Shown piece by piece: positions 53,745 to 62,003 of a DNA stretch of 64,000 bases. Source of the DNA: an uncultured Chitinophaga sp. Lineage in GTDB: Bacteria > Bacteroidota > Bacteroidia > Chitinophagales > Chitinophagaceae. Location of the stretch: the NCBI RefSeq assembly GCF_946479755.1, contig NZ_CAMLHC010000032.1:21105-85104 (forward strand), written 5' to 3'. Position 1 is the first letter of the stretch; each line of letters opens with the position of its first letter. Below the pieces are notes generated by a model. It was not told the DNA's origin. It was given only the letters and a program-made list of their open reading frames with translations, and searched no databases. The position numbers were made by a program, and so were the translations under genes.

Positions 53745-54530
53745 TCAGGATACCGGTGTTTTGCCTCCATCCACGGCGATACTGGTGCCGGTAACATAAG
53801 CAGCAGCGGGAGAGGCGAGGAAAGCGGCCATGGCAGCTATTTCATGCGCTTCGCCGAACCGCTTCATCGGAATCTCGTTTCGCCATTCCGCTGCTATCGT
53901 GTCCGGGGAGACATTTCTTGCGGCAGCAGTGGCGTTAAATAATTTCTCCAGCCGGTCGGTGAGCGTAGAGCCAGGGAGGACGTTGTTGACCGTTATACCG
54001 TGCTGAGCCAGTTCATTGGCCAGCGTTTTAGCCCATGCGGCAACAGCCCAGCGGGTGGTGTTGGATACACCGAGGTTCTTCAGCGGCGCTTTTACAGAAG
54101 TGGAAATAATGTTGATGATGCGACCGTAACCGGCGGAGATCATACCGGGTACCAATGCCTGCGCCAGTACCTGGTTACAGAGCACATGCTGCGAGAAAGC
54201 ATCTGCAAAAGCGGTGGTGGAAGCCTGTAGGACAGGGCCCGCTGCGGGACCGCCGGTATTGTTGACCAGTATATGTACCGGACCCTCAAGGGCCAGGTCG
54301 GCGGCGAGGTCGGTCACTTCTCCCAGGTCGGAAAAATCGGATACGATATAACGGTGGGCCTGCCCTGCATCGGCCGCAAGCTGAGCAACAGCGGCTTTTA
54401 ATTTCTCTTCATTGCGGGCAGTGAGGATGCAGGTGGCGCCCAAGGCTGCCAGCTCTACGGCGGTGGCCAGGCCGATACCTTGTGAACTGCCGCATACCAG
54501 CGCGGTCTTGCCTTGTAAGGAAATATTCAT
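53745..54530 (-). CDS. SDR-family oxidoreductase with substituted active-site Tyr
   Basis: A 261-residue protein of classical SDR length. The cofactor motif is LVCGSSQGIGLA (TGxxxGIG type), followed by NNTGGPAAGP in place of NNAG, the Ser motif IINIISTSV and the tail YVTGTSIAVDGG. The usual YxxxK is replaced by a stretch reading LGVSNTTRWAVAAWAKTLA: Lys is kept but Tyr is not. This form is known in a subgroup of FabG-like SDRs, so it is not a sequencing error, but the chemistry may differ. Substrate unknown. Confidence 0.88.
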   Translation of the reverse strand: MNISLQGKTALVCGSSQGIGLATAVELAALGATCILTARNEEKLKAAVAQLAADAGQAHRYIVSDFSDLGEVTDLAADLALEGPVHILVNNTGGPAAGPVLQASTTAFADAFSQHVLCNQVLAQALVPGMISAGYGRIINIISTSVKAPLKNLGVSNTTRWAVAAWAKTLANELAQHGITVNNVLPGSTLTDRLEKLFNATAAARNVSPDTIAAEWRNEIPMKRFGEAHEIAAMAAFLASPAAAYVTGTSIAVDGGKTPVS

Positions 54531-54537
54531 CGGGTTG

Positions 54538-54603
54538 TTTTTTTATTTGGGTATTCAGATATGTAGGGAGTTGCCCCGGTATCAAAATACCCAAATAAAA
54601 AAA
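54538..54603 (-). terminator. Long AT-rich terminator hairpin after the DUF5009 gene
   Basis: A perfect 18-bp outer stem (54538-54555 with 54586-54603, containing ATTTGGGTATT) encloses a 30-nt region that can itself pair. Read on the minus strand it ends in a run of seven A on one side and T on the other, 28 bp after the stop codon at 54632 and 8 bp before the SDR start. Confidence 0.75.
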
Positions 54604-54631
54604 TAACTAAATAAAAAAATGATCAGGTGGT

Positions 54632-55753
54632 CTATACGCGGACGTAGATCTTTCGTTTATCAAGGATGTAGCCTACGATCCAGCAGACCAGCATAAACGC
54701 CAGCGAAAACAGCAGGGAGCCGAATTTGCCGGGAGACAGGGGCTGGAAGAACTGGTCATTAATCCAGCGATACAACGACGTGCCGCCCACCTGGAAGAAA
54801 TGAAACAGGATAGCGAGCACTTCTGACAACAGGTAAAGGAACAGTGGATTCTTACCGAAGACGGTGAAAAAGCTGGTGCCTTTGGTGAAGCCTGCCATGT
54901 CAATCAGTTGTATCAGGAAGGACAATAAGATCAGGTCAATGCCTACCGTGAGCAAAACATAGGAGCTGGTCCATAGTTTTTTATTGATCGGGAAAACAGT
55001 GTTCCACGCGTAGGCCAGTACGATCAGGAGTACGCCGGCGACAGCCATGCGCAGCAGCCCCTGTTGCGTACGGCCTTTCTGCTGTACGAAGAGGCCGGTG
55101 TAATAGCCCGCCACTACATTGACTACTGCCGGAAAGGTGCTCAGTATCCCCTCCGGATCGAAGGCAAATCCTTCCCCGTGATAGAGATGTTTTTCTCCCA
55201 TCACCAGCTTATCCAGCGTCAGTCCTGCGTTGCCGTGGATGCCATATTGATCGCCGGGCGTGCCGCAGTACCAGAGGATGGCCCAGTAACCGAAAAGAAA
55301 CAGGGCGCTGACGGCCCATACCCCTTTTTTCGGGAGGTAATGTATCAGCAGCGAGGCAATGCCGTAGCAGAGTGCAATGCGCTGTAGCACTCCCAGGATA
55401 CGGGTTTCACTGAATGGTTTGAAGGTCAGGCCGGCATCCGTGTGCTCTACGAAGGGAAACCAGTACATGAGGTATCCCAGCAGGAAAATAAGGAAGGTGC
55501 GCTTGAAGATTTTGCCTAATACAGCTGCGTTACCCAGCTGTTCGTATTTTCTCATGCTGAAGCTCATGGCGTTACCGACGGCAAAAAGAAAGGAAGGAAA
55601 TACCAGGTCGGTGGGTGTCCATCCATGCCAGGGGGCATGGTCCAGCGGCCAGTAAGTACCTCCTGTGCCGCCGGTATTGACAATGATCATGAAACAAACA
55701 GTCATGCCGCGGAACACGTCCAGCGGTAAAAAGCGTTGGGAGCTTTGAGTCAT
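54632..55753 (-). CDS. DUF5009 / HGSNAT-like membrane acyltransferase
   Basis: A 373-residue integral membrane protein with about ten transmembrane helices. The N-terminus RFLPLDVFRGMTVCFMIIVN and the motif GWTPTDLVFPSFLFAVGNAM with HAPWHGW are the signature of the COG4299/DUF5009 family, related to heparan-alpha-glucosaminide N-acetyltransferase. The His in HAPWHGW and the Asp in TPTDLVFP are conserved. It probably moves acyl groups across the inner membrane onto a sugar or glycolipid; the acceptor is unknown. A 6-5-6 inverted repeat overlaps its likely promoter at 55802-55818. Confidence 0.9.
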   Translation of the reverse strand: MTQSSQRFLPLDVFRGMTVCFMIIVNTGGTGGTYWPLDHAPWHGWTPTDLVFPSFLFAVGNAMSFSMRKYEQLGNAAVLGKIFKRTFLIFLLGYLMYWFPFVEHTDAGLTFKPFSETRILGVLQRIALCYGIASLLIHYLPKKGVWAVSALFLFGYWAILWYCGTPGDQYGIHGNAGLTLDKLVMGEKHLYHGEGFAFDPEGILSTFPAVVNVVAGYYTGLFVQQKGRTQQGLLRMAVAGVLLIVLAYAWNTVFPINKKLWTSSYVLLTVGIDLILLSFLIQLIDMAGFTKGTSFFTVFGKNPLFLYLLSEVLAILFHFFQVGGTSLYRWINDQFFQPLSPGKFGSLLFSLAFMLVCWIVGYILDKRKIYVRV

Positions 55754-55801
55754 TTTTCCCCGGGTTATTTGGTTGACAAGATGGTAAGGAATGCGTTTGA
55801 G

Positions 55802-55818
55802 TGTCTACAATATAGACA
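55802..55818. promoter_or_regulatory. Inverted repeat TGTCTA-N5-TAGACA upstream of the DUF5009 gene
   Basis: A perfect 6-5-6 inverted repeat, 49 bp before the minus-strand ATG at 55753. On that strand it contains TATATTGT, a -7-like box, so a protein bound here would cover the promoter. The core CTACAATATAG resembles that of the repeat at 27127-27143. Confidence 0.4.
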
Positions 55819-55868
55819 TCTCTTTTTCAAAAACCAAATACCCGGAAAAAATGAACGGCTGGAAAGTT

Positions 55869-56699
55869 TTATTTGGAGAACCCTTTACCTAATACTTCAT
55901 GTACTTCATGGATCACTACAAAAGCTTCAGGGTCAGCTTCCTGCACCAGTTCTTTGAGGCGCATCAGCTCCTGTTTGCCGATCACCACATACAATACTTC
56001 TTTTCTGTCGCCGGTGTAAGCACCATGGCCATGCAGCACGGTGGCGCCGCGTTGCATCTCTCCGGTGATCTTTTGTGCAATCTGGGGGGTATGCTGGGAG
56101 ATAATGGTGATCGCCCTTTTGGTATTGAGACCATCTACGATATAATCAACGGTCCGCGCCCCAATGTATACGGCAATAAAAGTATACAGGGTCTTTTCCA
56201 GGCCAATGATAAAGGCCGATGCCGCAATCACCACGATATCAAATATCAGCATGGCGTTGCCGAGCGACCAGCCGAAATATTTCTGGCACATCCGGGCCAC
56301 AATGGCGGATCCGCCCGTGGTACCGCCGGAGAGGAATACCAGCCCGATGCCAATTCCTACCAGCAGGCCGGCAAATATGGCTGCCAGTAAGGTGTTGGAG
56401 GTCACCGGCGTGAGGGTGTTTTCCGTCAGGTACAGGAACAGGGAACAAAAGATGATGCCCAGGATGGTATATAACATCACCCGCCGGTCCAGCAGCCGGT
56501 ACCCCGCAATAATCAGGAACACGTTGATGACCAGGTTGGTGATGCCGGGCGACCAGCCAAGGTAATAATAGGTAACGATGGTAATACCGATAACCCCGCC
56601 TTCAGAAAGTTTATTGGGGATAGCAAGGTAGTTGATACCTACGGCAAATATCAGTGCGCCAATGATCAGCAGCAGGATATTCTTCACATGTGATTTCAT
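55869..56699 (-). CDS. YitT-family membrane protein (DUF161 + DUF2179)
   Basis: A 276-residue protein. Five to six transmembrane helices carry the YitT repeats (IGALIFAVGINYLAIPNKLS, EGGVIGITIVTYYYLGWSPG, FLSGGTTGGSAIVARMCQKY). They are followed by the soluble C-terminal DUF2179 domain (IISQHTPQIAQKI, GATVLHGHGAYTGDRKEVL, ADPEAFVVIHEVHEVLGKGF). YitT proteins are widespread inner-membrane proteins without proven function. It is monocistronic. Confidence 0.92.
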   Translation of the reverse strand: MKSHVKNILLLIIGALIFAVGINYLAIPNKLSEGGVIGITIVTYYYLGWSPGITNLVINVFLIIAGYRLLDRRVMLYTILGIIFCSLFLYLTENTLTPVTSNTLLAAIFAGLLVGIGIGLVFLSGGTTGGSAIVARMCQKYFGWSLGNAMLIFDIVVIAASAFIIGLEKTLYTFIAVYIGARTVDYIVDGLNTKRAITIISQHTPQIAQKITGEMQRGATVLHGHGAYTGDRKEVLYVVIGKQELMRLKELVQEADPEAFVVIHEVHEVLGKGFSK

Positions 56700-56905
56700 A
56701 AGGCAAAAATAGATTATTTACCCACGCAGAGACACAAAGCACCGGTATATAATTTAAGAACGCAAAGGAGCGGGGACCACCCGCCAGATCACGTTATGAA
56801 CAACAATTCCGGTAAAACATATTCTTCGCTCCTTTGCGCGCTTAGTCAAACAAAAAAAAGTTTGTGTCTTGGCGAGAAAAAATTTGGAATTAATAAAACT
56901 CGATG

Positions 56906-56931
56906 TATATTTGTCTACCAATTCAGTAGAC
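56906..56931 (+). promoter_or_regulatory. Promoter with overlapping inverted repeat, shared with the third SusC/D operon
   Basis: The exact -7 box TATATTTG (56906-56913) overlaps by one base GTCTAC-N7-GTAGAC (56913-56931), a perfect inverted repeat placed at the expected start site. Upstream lies TTAATAAAACTCGAT (56890-56904), identical but for one base to the element at the SusC promoter near 46935. The rest of the 342-bp gap from 56700 shows no gene. Confidence 0.6.
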
Positions 56932-57041
56932 TAATAGTTTACGACCATCATACAGGGAGAACAAGGCAATACTCCCGGCATCCTTTGAGCCACCAGCAAA
57001 GAGCAGCCGCCATTAATTGAACCAGTGTAAAACAATACACC

Positions 57042-57155
57042 ATGAATCGGCATACTCACGACTGTGGACTACGTTCCCAAACGTTGCATATATCAAAGGG
57101 TTATCATACCTGTTTCCATCACATGATCGTGCTGCAAGAATGTTGTAGCTGTTGA
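57042..57155 (+). CDS. 37-residue Cys-rich putative leader peptide
   Basis: A short reading frame begins MNRHTHDCGL and ends LQECCSC, with five Cys codons of which three fall within the last four positions, plus six His. It lies 111 bp after a well-formed promoter and 145 bp before the PstS-like gene, with a two-tier hairpin in between. This resembles the cysteine attenuator peptides known upstream of sulfur-assimilation genes in other phyla, where ribosomes slow at Cys codons when cysteine is short. Expression and function are inferred. A chance frame is possible, but Cys clustering right before a stop codon is rare by chance. Confidence 0.5.
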   Translation: MNRHTHDCGLRSQTLHISKGYHTCFHHMIVLQECCSC

Positions 57156-57205
57156 CCAATCATCTTGCGTTCTGTAAGCTGTAAATAGAATGCCTGGTCA
57201 GGCTT

Positions 57206-57265
57206 GCGGGGATGGTATGCTGCAAATTTATTGGTGGTAAATTTTTCAGTATCATACCTACCCGC
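57206..57265 (+). promoter_or_regulatory. Two-tier hairpin between leader peptide and PstS-like gene
   Basis: Outer stem GCGGG with CCCGC and GGTATG with CATACC, separated by a small internal loop. The inner stem is AAATTTA with TAAATTT and a 7-nt loop. It begins 50 nt after the leader stop codon and ends 35 nt before the next ATG, a position where it could gate translation or transcription. Confidence 0.5.
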
Positions 57266-57300
57266 GCCTTCCCGGCATATCACCTCCAAAATCGCTTGCT

Positions 57301-58176
57301 ATGAAAACTTTCGGATACTTCCTGCTGGCGGCTGCGTGGATATTTTCCTTACCAGCCAGCGCCAGGCAGCCTTCAGATACTATAACAGTAACGGGCACAC
57401 GTTTCACGTTCCCGCTTGTCCAGGAATGGATCGACCAGTTCCGGCAATCCCATCCGGGCACTGTGTTCCGGCTGGTGTCACCCAGAGACCCTGCTGCCGC
57501 ACAGGCAGCCGTTCATTTCACCGCGCAGCGGATCCGGCATAAACAAGAACAGTATCAATATACACCGGTCGCCCGGTATGCCCTGCTGCCGGTGGCCAAC
57601 GCCCGCAGCGGATATGCGGCGAAGCCATTGACAGTAGAAGGACTACGTGCACTGTACTTTAAAAAAGAAGGAGGGGAGACCGACCCGGAAAAGGCAATAG
57701 TATATAACCGCCGGGAGAAATCCTGCGCACCGGTGACCTTCGCCGCCTTCTATGGCGCCGCCTTTGAAGACATCAAAGGCAAACAGGTGCCGGGAGATGA
57801 TCAGCAGCTGCTGAAAGCCGTGCAGGAAGACCCCTCGGCCATCTCCTTTAATAATCCGGGATTCATTTACGACCTGCGTAACCGCAAACCCGTACATGAT
57901 ATTGCCGTTATACCGCTCGACCTGAACGGAAACGGCCAACTGGAAAATACAGAAGACTTTTATGCAGACCTGGACGTATTGATCCAACGCCTTGAAACAG
58001 CGCCCCCGGCAGGTATTCCCATAGAAGACGTGGTGCTGAGCTACGACCGCGCGCTGGATAAAGAAAAGCCTGTCATACAGGCATGGGTGCAATACATTCA
58101 GACAGCCGGGCAGGGCCAGCTGCACCGCTACGGTTTCCTGGCCACGCATCCCGCTGCGGCAACTGTCAGCAGATAA
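57301..58176 (+). CDS. PstS-like periplasmic substrate-binding protein
   Basis: A 291-residue protein with a signal peptide ending LPASAR. The PBP-like fold is indicated by TITVTGTRFTFPLVQEWIDQ at the N-terminus (as in PstS, but with RFTFP instead of the phosphate-loop sequence) and by VARYALLPVANARS and SAISFNNPGFIYDL. It has no permease or ATPase neighbours, so it is not a standard ABC component. The promoter arrangement with a Cys-rich leader suggests a link to sulfur rather than phosphate. Ligand unknown. A spaced inverted repeat (ATCCT...AGGAT) follows at about 58212. Confidence 0.7.
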   Translation: MKTFGYFLLAAAWIFSLPASARQPSDTITVTGTRFTFPLVQEWIDQFRQSHPGTVFRLVSPRDPAAAQAAVHFTAQRIRHKQEQYQYTPVARYALLPVANARSGYAAKPLTVEGLRALYFKKEGGETDPEKAIVYNRREKSCAPVTFAAFYGAAFEDIKGKQVPGDDQQLLKAVQEDPSAISFNNPGFIYDLRNRKPVHDIAVIPLDLNGNGQLENTEDFYADLDVLIQRLETAPPAGIPIEDVVLSYDRALDKEKPVIQAWVQYIQTAGQGQLHRYGFLATHPAAATVSR

Positions 58177-58339
58177 CAACGGAAGCTATATACTCCGGTA
58201 AAGAGGCGTTATCCTGAACAATACTGGTGGGTGTTGTAGGATGACCGCCTCGCCCGCCGGGGACATAACACTACTTTATTTGTCCTATGAGAACGCCTGT
58301 TGATCATCAGGAAAAAACTAATGAGAAAAGGCGTATACT

Positions 58340-58456
58340 AACGTGAACTAATATACGAATTTCGGAAAGCCTAATTTATCGAGAAGGAACCATCTGTTTT
58401 CAGGTAAGGCTCCCAGTGCCAGCAAGTCCCGGTCGCGCACCGGGGCTTCTTTTTTT
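58340..58456 (+). ncRNA. Candidate small RNA or leader ending in a terminator
   Basis: The 386-bp gap between the PstS-like and SDR genes contains AGCCT (58368-58372) pairing with AGGCT (58407-58411) around a small hairpin (CTG-TTTT-CAG). It is followed 13 bp later by a typical terminator: AGTCCCGGT with ACCGGGGCT at 58425-58447, then a T run to 58456. The terminator is about 250 bp beyond the PstS-like stop codon, too far to be simply its end, and precedes the SDR promoter. No known RNA family was recognised, and the 5' end is a guess. Confidence 0.3.
58425..58456 (+). terminator. Rho-independent terminator upstream of the SDR-GlpF operon
   Basis: A 9-bp stem with one G-T wobble, a 5-nt loop CGCGC and a run of eight T. 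Confidence 0.8.
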
Positions 58457-58530
58457 ACAGCATCGCAGTCCGGGCCCAAATGTGCAATTTTTCCGGCTAA
58501 AGATCCATTTTTCCACGCGGGCAGCTGCTG

Positions 58531-58538
58531 TAATTTTG
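58531..58538 (+). promoter_or_regulatory. TAATTTTG -7 box of the SDR-GlpF operon
   Basis: An exact TAnnTTTG match 24 bp before the ATG at 58563. It is the same octamer as at the paralogous SDR gene at 12199. Confidence 0.5.
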
Positions 58539-58562
58539 ATACATCACAAAAGCTTTATTGCC

Positions 58563-59165
58563 ATGAAGATCATTATCACAGGCGCCTCCGGCGCTATCGG
58601 GAAAGAAGTATCTGCACTGTTAGGCCAACGGCATGAAATTATTGGCGCCAGCCTCCGCAACAGCCCTCATCAACTGGATATCTCCAGTATACCATCTATT
58701 GAAAAATTCCTTGAAGCGACCGGGCCTTTCGATGCATTGGTCAGCGCCGCAGGTGACGCTTACTGGGGCCCGTTACAGGGACTTACAGCGGAGCAGCTGC
58801 GGTTCGGTATCGAGAACAAACTGCTGGGACAGATCAACCTGGTGCGCCTCGGCCTGAAATACATCCGCCCGGGAGGTTCTTTCACCCTTACCTCCGGCGT
58901 ACTGGCCGATGATCCGGTGGCCGGATCGGTGAACTACGCGGTGGCCAACGCCGGTATCCACGGCTTTGTCACCGCTGCGGCCCAGGAGCTGCTGGCTGCC
59001 GGCGTACGTATTAACGCTGTCAGTCCGGGAGTGACAGACAACACGATCGAGCGCAACGGTCCCAATATGACCGGGCATACGCCGGTAGCCATTTCACGGG
59101 TGGTCAACGCCTACGTGAAAAGCGTGGAAGGCATCATCAACGGACAGATCATCAGGGTGTATTAA
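58563..59165 (+). CDS. Short-chain dehydrogenase/reductase-like protein, 200 residues
   Basis: A paralog of the protein at 12199, with the same length and layout: MKIIITGASGAIGKEVSALL (Gly motif GASGAIG), PFDALVSAAGDAYWGPL, GSFTLTSGVLADDP and INAVSPG. Here the Tyr of the SDR active site is kept (SVNYAVANAG), but the Lys four residues later is Asn. I chose the ATG at 58563; the open frame extends upstream to 58416 but would run over the promoter box and add no conserved sequence. It is cotranscribed with the GlpF gene 11 bp downstream and followed by an AraC regulator. Substrate unknown. Confidence 0.85.
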   Translation: MKIIITGASGAIGKEVSALLGQRHEIIGASLRNSPHQLDISSIPSIEKFLEATGPFDALVSAAGDAYWGPLQGLTAEQLRFGIENKLLGQINLVRLGLKYIRPGGSFTLTSGVLADDPVAGSVNYAVANAGIHGFVTAAAQELLAAGVRINAVSPGVTDNTIERNGPNMTGHTPVAISRVVNAYVKSVEGIINGQIIRVY

Positions 59166-59176
59166 AATCTATTTGT

Positions 59177-59893
59177 ATGCTTCCGTTACAGATCTTCATG
59201 GGAGAATTCACCGGCAGTACGTTGTTGATATTGCTGGGCAATGGCTCGGTGGCCAACGTGTTGCTGAAAGACAGCAAGGGCAAAAACGGCGGCTGGATCG
59301 TAGTGGCCATGGGATGGGCCATGGCGGCGTTTGTGGCGGTGTTTATCGCCGCTCCTGTGAGTGGTGCCCACCTGAACCCTGCCGCCACCCTGGCGTTTGT
59401 ACTGAACGGAACCATCGCCGCAGGACAGGCGCCTCTTTACCTGGCGGGGCAGTTCGCCGGCTGTATGGCCGGCTCGCTGCTGGTATATGCCGCCTATCGC
59501 CCGCATTTCAACGAGACGGAAGACGGAGTGGCCAACCGCGCCTGCTTCTGCACAGACCCCGCTATCCGGCGGCCTTACAGCAACCTGGTCACAGAGACCA
59601 TCACCACCTTTGTACTGATCTTTTCGGTGATCAGCCTGGCCAAACCGGAAGTAGGACTGGGCGCCATCAGCGCTATTCCTGTCGCCTTTATCGTGCTGGC
59701 CATCGCCGTCTGCCTCGGTGGCCCTACCGGATGCGCCATGAACCCGGCCCGCGATCTCGGTCCCCGGATCGTATATGCGCTGCTGCCCATGCCGCACAAA
59801 GCGGGCAACGACTGGGGCTATGCCTGGATACCGGTGGCCGGGCCGGTACTGGGCGCCCTGATCGCCGTATACACGCAGCAACTGATCCGGTAA
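59177..59893 (+). CDS. glpF: Aquaglyceroporin (MIP family)
   Basis: A 238-residue channel with six transmembrane helices and both Asn-Pro-Ala half-helix motifs: GAHLNPAAT near 66 and CAMNPARDLGPR near 190. The Asp after the second NPAR is the mark of glycerol facilitators as opposed to water-only aquaporins. FMGEFTGSTLLILLGNGSVA is the usual first helix. It lets glycerol or similar small polyols cross the inner membrane. No glycerol kinase or dehydrogenase is nearby; the short SDR gene 11 bp upstream is its only operon partner. Confidence 0.92.
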   Translation: MLPLQIFMGEFTGSTLLILLGNGSVANVLLKDSKGKNGGWIVVAMGWAMAAFVAVFIAAPVSGAHLNPAATLAFVLNGTIAAGQAPLYLAGQFAGCMAGSLLVYAAYRPHFNETEDGVANRACFCTDPAIRRPYSNLVTETITTFVLIFSVISLAKPEVGLGAISAIPVAFIVLAIAVCLGGPTGCAMNPARDLGPRIVYALLPMPHKAGNDWGYAWIPVAGPVLGALIAVYTQQLIR

Positions 59894-59926
59894 TTCGTTA
59901 CATTACAGTACGCTAATATCAAACTG

Positions 59927-60820
59927 ATGAAAGGCCAACGGAAAACCATGATACCTGTGTACTCCGGAAGGGAGGAGCAGTTGCCCGATACGCCGGACGA
60001 CTTTAACGTGGCCTGTTTTGAACAAGCCAATATCTGGCAGTTGCAGCCGCACCGTCGCACATTTTACCAGGTTATTTTTTTCCGGGAAGGCCATGGAAAG
60101 CAGTACATAGATTTTCGTGAATATACGTTCAAAGCGCCGGCGCTTATTCTCCTTTCGCCCAACCAGGTGCATCAGATGGACATTGGTACAGACGCCCGTG
60201 GGCACATACTGATGTTGCCTGAACGTTTCTTTGCGCTGGACAGCAGCCCGGAAGGCACTTTCCTGCTGAAGGATGTTTTTGATAATATTGAACAATGGCC
60301 GATCCTCCCGTGCCACGATGATGTCGCGTTGCTGCTCGACGATACCATCCGTCAGCTCCAGCGCAGCCTTTCGGCTGATGGCAGCATGCAGCGGCTGATT
60401 ACCTTGTCCTATGTCAAAATATTCCTGCTCCGGGTTTTTCAACTGCGCGAAGCATTGTATGATACCGACCGGCTTCGCTTCGACACTGGCCGTGGTCCGT
60501 TCCGGCAGTTTAAATCACTGCTGGAACAACATTACCGGGAATGGCATCTGCCGCAGCAATACGCTGCGCAGATGCACATTTCCATGAAACAGTTAAATAT
60601 GCTGGCGAGAAAGTTCGCCGGCAGTTCAGCCGGTAATATGATCAAACAACGTATCCTGCTGGAAGCGCAACGACTCCTCTATCACGGCACACTTACCGTC
60701 AAGGAAATATCCTACCACCTTGGCTTTGAAGACCCTGCTTATTTCAACCGGTTTTTCAGAAAAGAAATGAAGATACCCCCAAGACAGTTCAGGCAACTGG
60801 TGAAATTTTCTGCCCGTTAG
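59927..60820 (+). CDS. AraC-family transcriptional regulator
   Basis: A 297-residue regulator. The N-terminal cupin-like sensing domain shows as HRRTFYQVIFFREGHGKQYI, FKAPALILLSPNQVHQMDIG and GHILMLPERFFAL. The C-terminal AraC DNA-binding domain has two helix-turn-helix units: QYAAQMHISMKQLNMLARKF, and VKEISYHLGFEDPAYFNRFF with RKEMKIPPRQFR. It lies 33 bp after the glpF gene on the same strand and may control the SDR-glpF unit. It is only distantly similar to the AraC protein at 11270. Confidence 0.92.
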   Translation: MKGQRKTMIPVYSGREEQLPDTPDDFNVACFEQANIWQLQPHRRTFYQVIFFREGHGKQYIDFREYTFKAPALILLSPNQVHQMDIGTDARGHILMLPERFFALDSSPEGTFLLKDVFDNIEQWPILPCHDDVALLLDDTIRQLQRSLSADGSMQRLITLSYVKIFLLRVFQLREALYDTDRLRFDTGRGPFRQFKSLLEQHYREWHLPQQYAAQMHISMKQLNMLARKFAGSSAGNMIKQRILLEAQRLLYHGTLTVKEISYHLGFEDPAYFNRFFRKEMKIPPRQFRQLVKFSAR

Positions 60821-60992
60821 TAGGTGTATAACGTTGTCGATTATACGAAATGTTTTATCCCCAATGTACTGTTGCTGTTACATGACTGTTTCCCCGTTAA
60901 CCCCGCCATCCCCCGGAGACCTGGAAAAAATATTTTCATTTTTCTTATGGAAATTATTTTGCCTCCACATCTAATTCATAAACACATTTACT

Positions 60993-61835
60993 ATGGAATC
61001 AGCTAAAATCCCGGGGAATGATTTCCTCGACATCCTCTTCGAAGGAAGAAACAAAGACTACGGGGCCTATGCATTACGTAACCGGTACGACCGGCGTGTA
61101 CGCAATGCCGTTATGGGCACCGCTTCCATTGTATTGGTCGTGATGGGTGGTTATGTTTTAAACAATACCTTGATGGCGCATGATGTGGTGAACCGGCCTG
61201 TAGTACTTGAAACACCCACTATGATCGATCCGCTGGATGAACCGTTGCCGGACCCTGTTTTGCCACCGCCTCCGCCGGTACAAACAACCCCGCCGCCAGC
61301 CGCGCCTACCGTGGATTTCGCCAGCCTCGTGGTGGCGCCGGACAGGGAGGTAAGACCGGAAGAAGAACCTCCCCGCATCAATGAGATCGGCGACAGAGCC
61401 ATCGGTTTTGAAAACAAGGAAGGTGATCCGAATGGCGTTGCCCAGGGCCTGGATGATCTGAGAGGACCTACTACCGGCGTGGTAGATATCCCGGTGGCGC
61501 CGGAACGCGAGGAAAGATTCACTTTCGTGGAGTTTATGCCGGAATTTCCGGGTGGGGAGCCTGCATTGATGAAATACCTGAATAAAAATATACGTTATCC
61601 GCACATGGCACAGGAGAATGGCGTGCAGGGAAGTGTCTTTATCCAGTTTGTTGTAAACAAGGATGGTAGTATTTCAGAAGTTAAAGCAGTAGGAGCAAAC
61701 AAAGGTGCCGGCCTCGAAGAAGAAGCTATCCGTGTGGTGAGTAAAATGCCTAACTGGAAACCCGGCAAGCAAAATGGAAAGGCCGTAACCGTGATCTTTA
61801 ACCTGCCCATCAGGTTTAAGCTTGACAACCAATAG
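60993..61835 (+). CDS. TonB-family energy-transducing protein
   Basis: A 280-residue protein. A cytoplasmic N-terminus (NDFLDILFEGRNKDYGAYAL, typical of Bacteroidota TonB) precedes one transmembrane helix at about 39-58. A Pro-rich periplasmic spacer follows (PDPVLPPPPPVQTTPPPAAP), and then the C-terminal TonB domain at about 190-280 (YPHMAQENGVQGSVFIQFVV, MPNWKPGKQNGKAVTV). It couples the inner-membrane proton gradient to SusC-type receptors such as the three in this window; ExbB/ExbD are not in the window. A -7-like ATTATTTTG lies about 40 bp upstream. The 5' gap 60821-60992 shows nothing else. Confidence 0.93.
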   Translation: MESAKIPGNDFLDILFEGRNKDYGAYALRNRYDRRVRNAVMGTASIVLVVMGGYVLNNTLMAHDVVNRPVVLETPTMIDPLDEPLPDPVLPPPPPVQTTPPPAAPTVDFASLVVAPDREVRPEEEPPRINEIGDRAIGFENKEGDPNGVAQGLDDLRGPTTGVVDIPVAPEREERFTFVEFMPEFPGGEPALMKYLNKNIRYPHMAQENGVQGSVFIQFVVNKDGSISEVKAVGANKGAGLEEEAIRVVSKMPNWKPGKQNGKAVTVIFNLPIRFKLDNQ

Positions 61836-62003
61836 TACCGGCCTGTCATCCATTTAACCTGAATTACCTATACATTCCCCTTCACCCAATTCCATCACAT
61901 TTTTTTAATCTGACCTAAAAAAAAATTGCAATCGACTGATTGTACCGGTACCGCCATGTCCGTACACATCAGTTACCTTCCGCTGTTCTCATACCTATGC
62001 GTG

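Noticed and set aside
57042..57155. A small metal-binding protein based on its His and Cys content
   Set aside because: The Cys are clustered at the very C-terminus without a CxxC pair suited to a folded site, and the position in a leader suits an attenuator peptide better; it is kept only as a leader candidate.
58340..58456. SRP RNA, 6S RNA or a known riboswitch
   Set aside because: I could not find the conserved loops of these families; only simple pairing and a terminator are visible.
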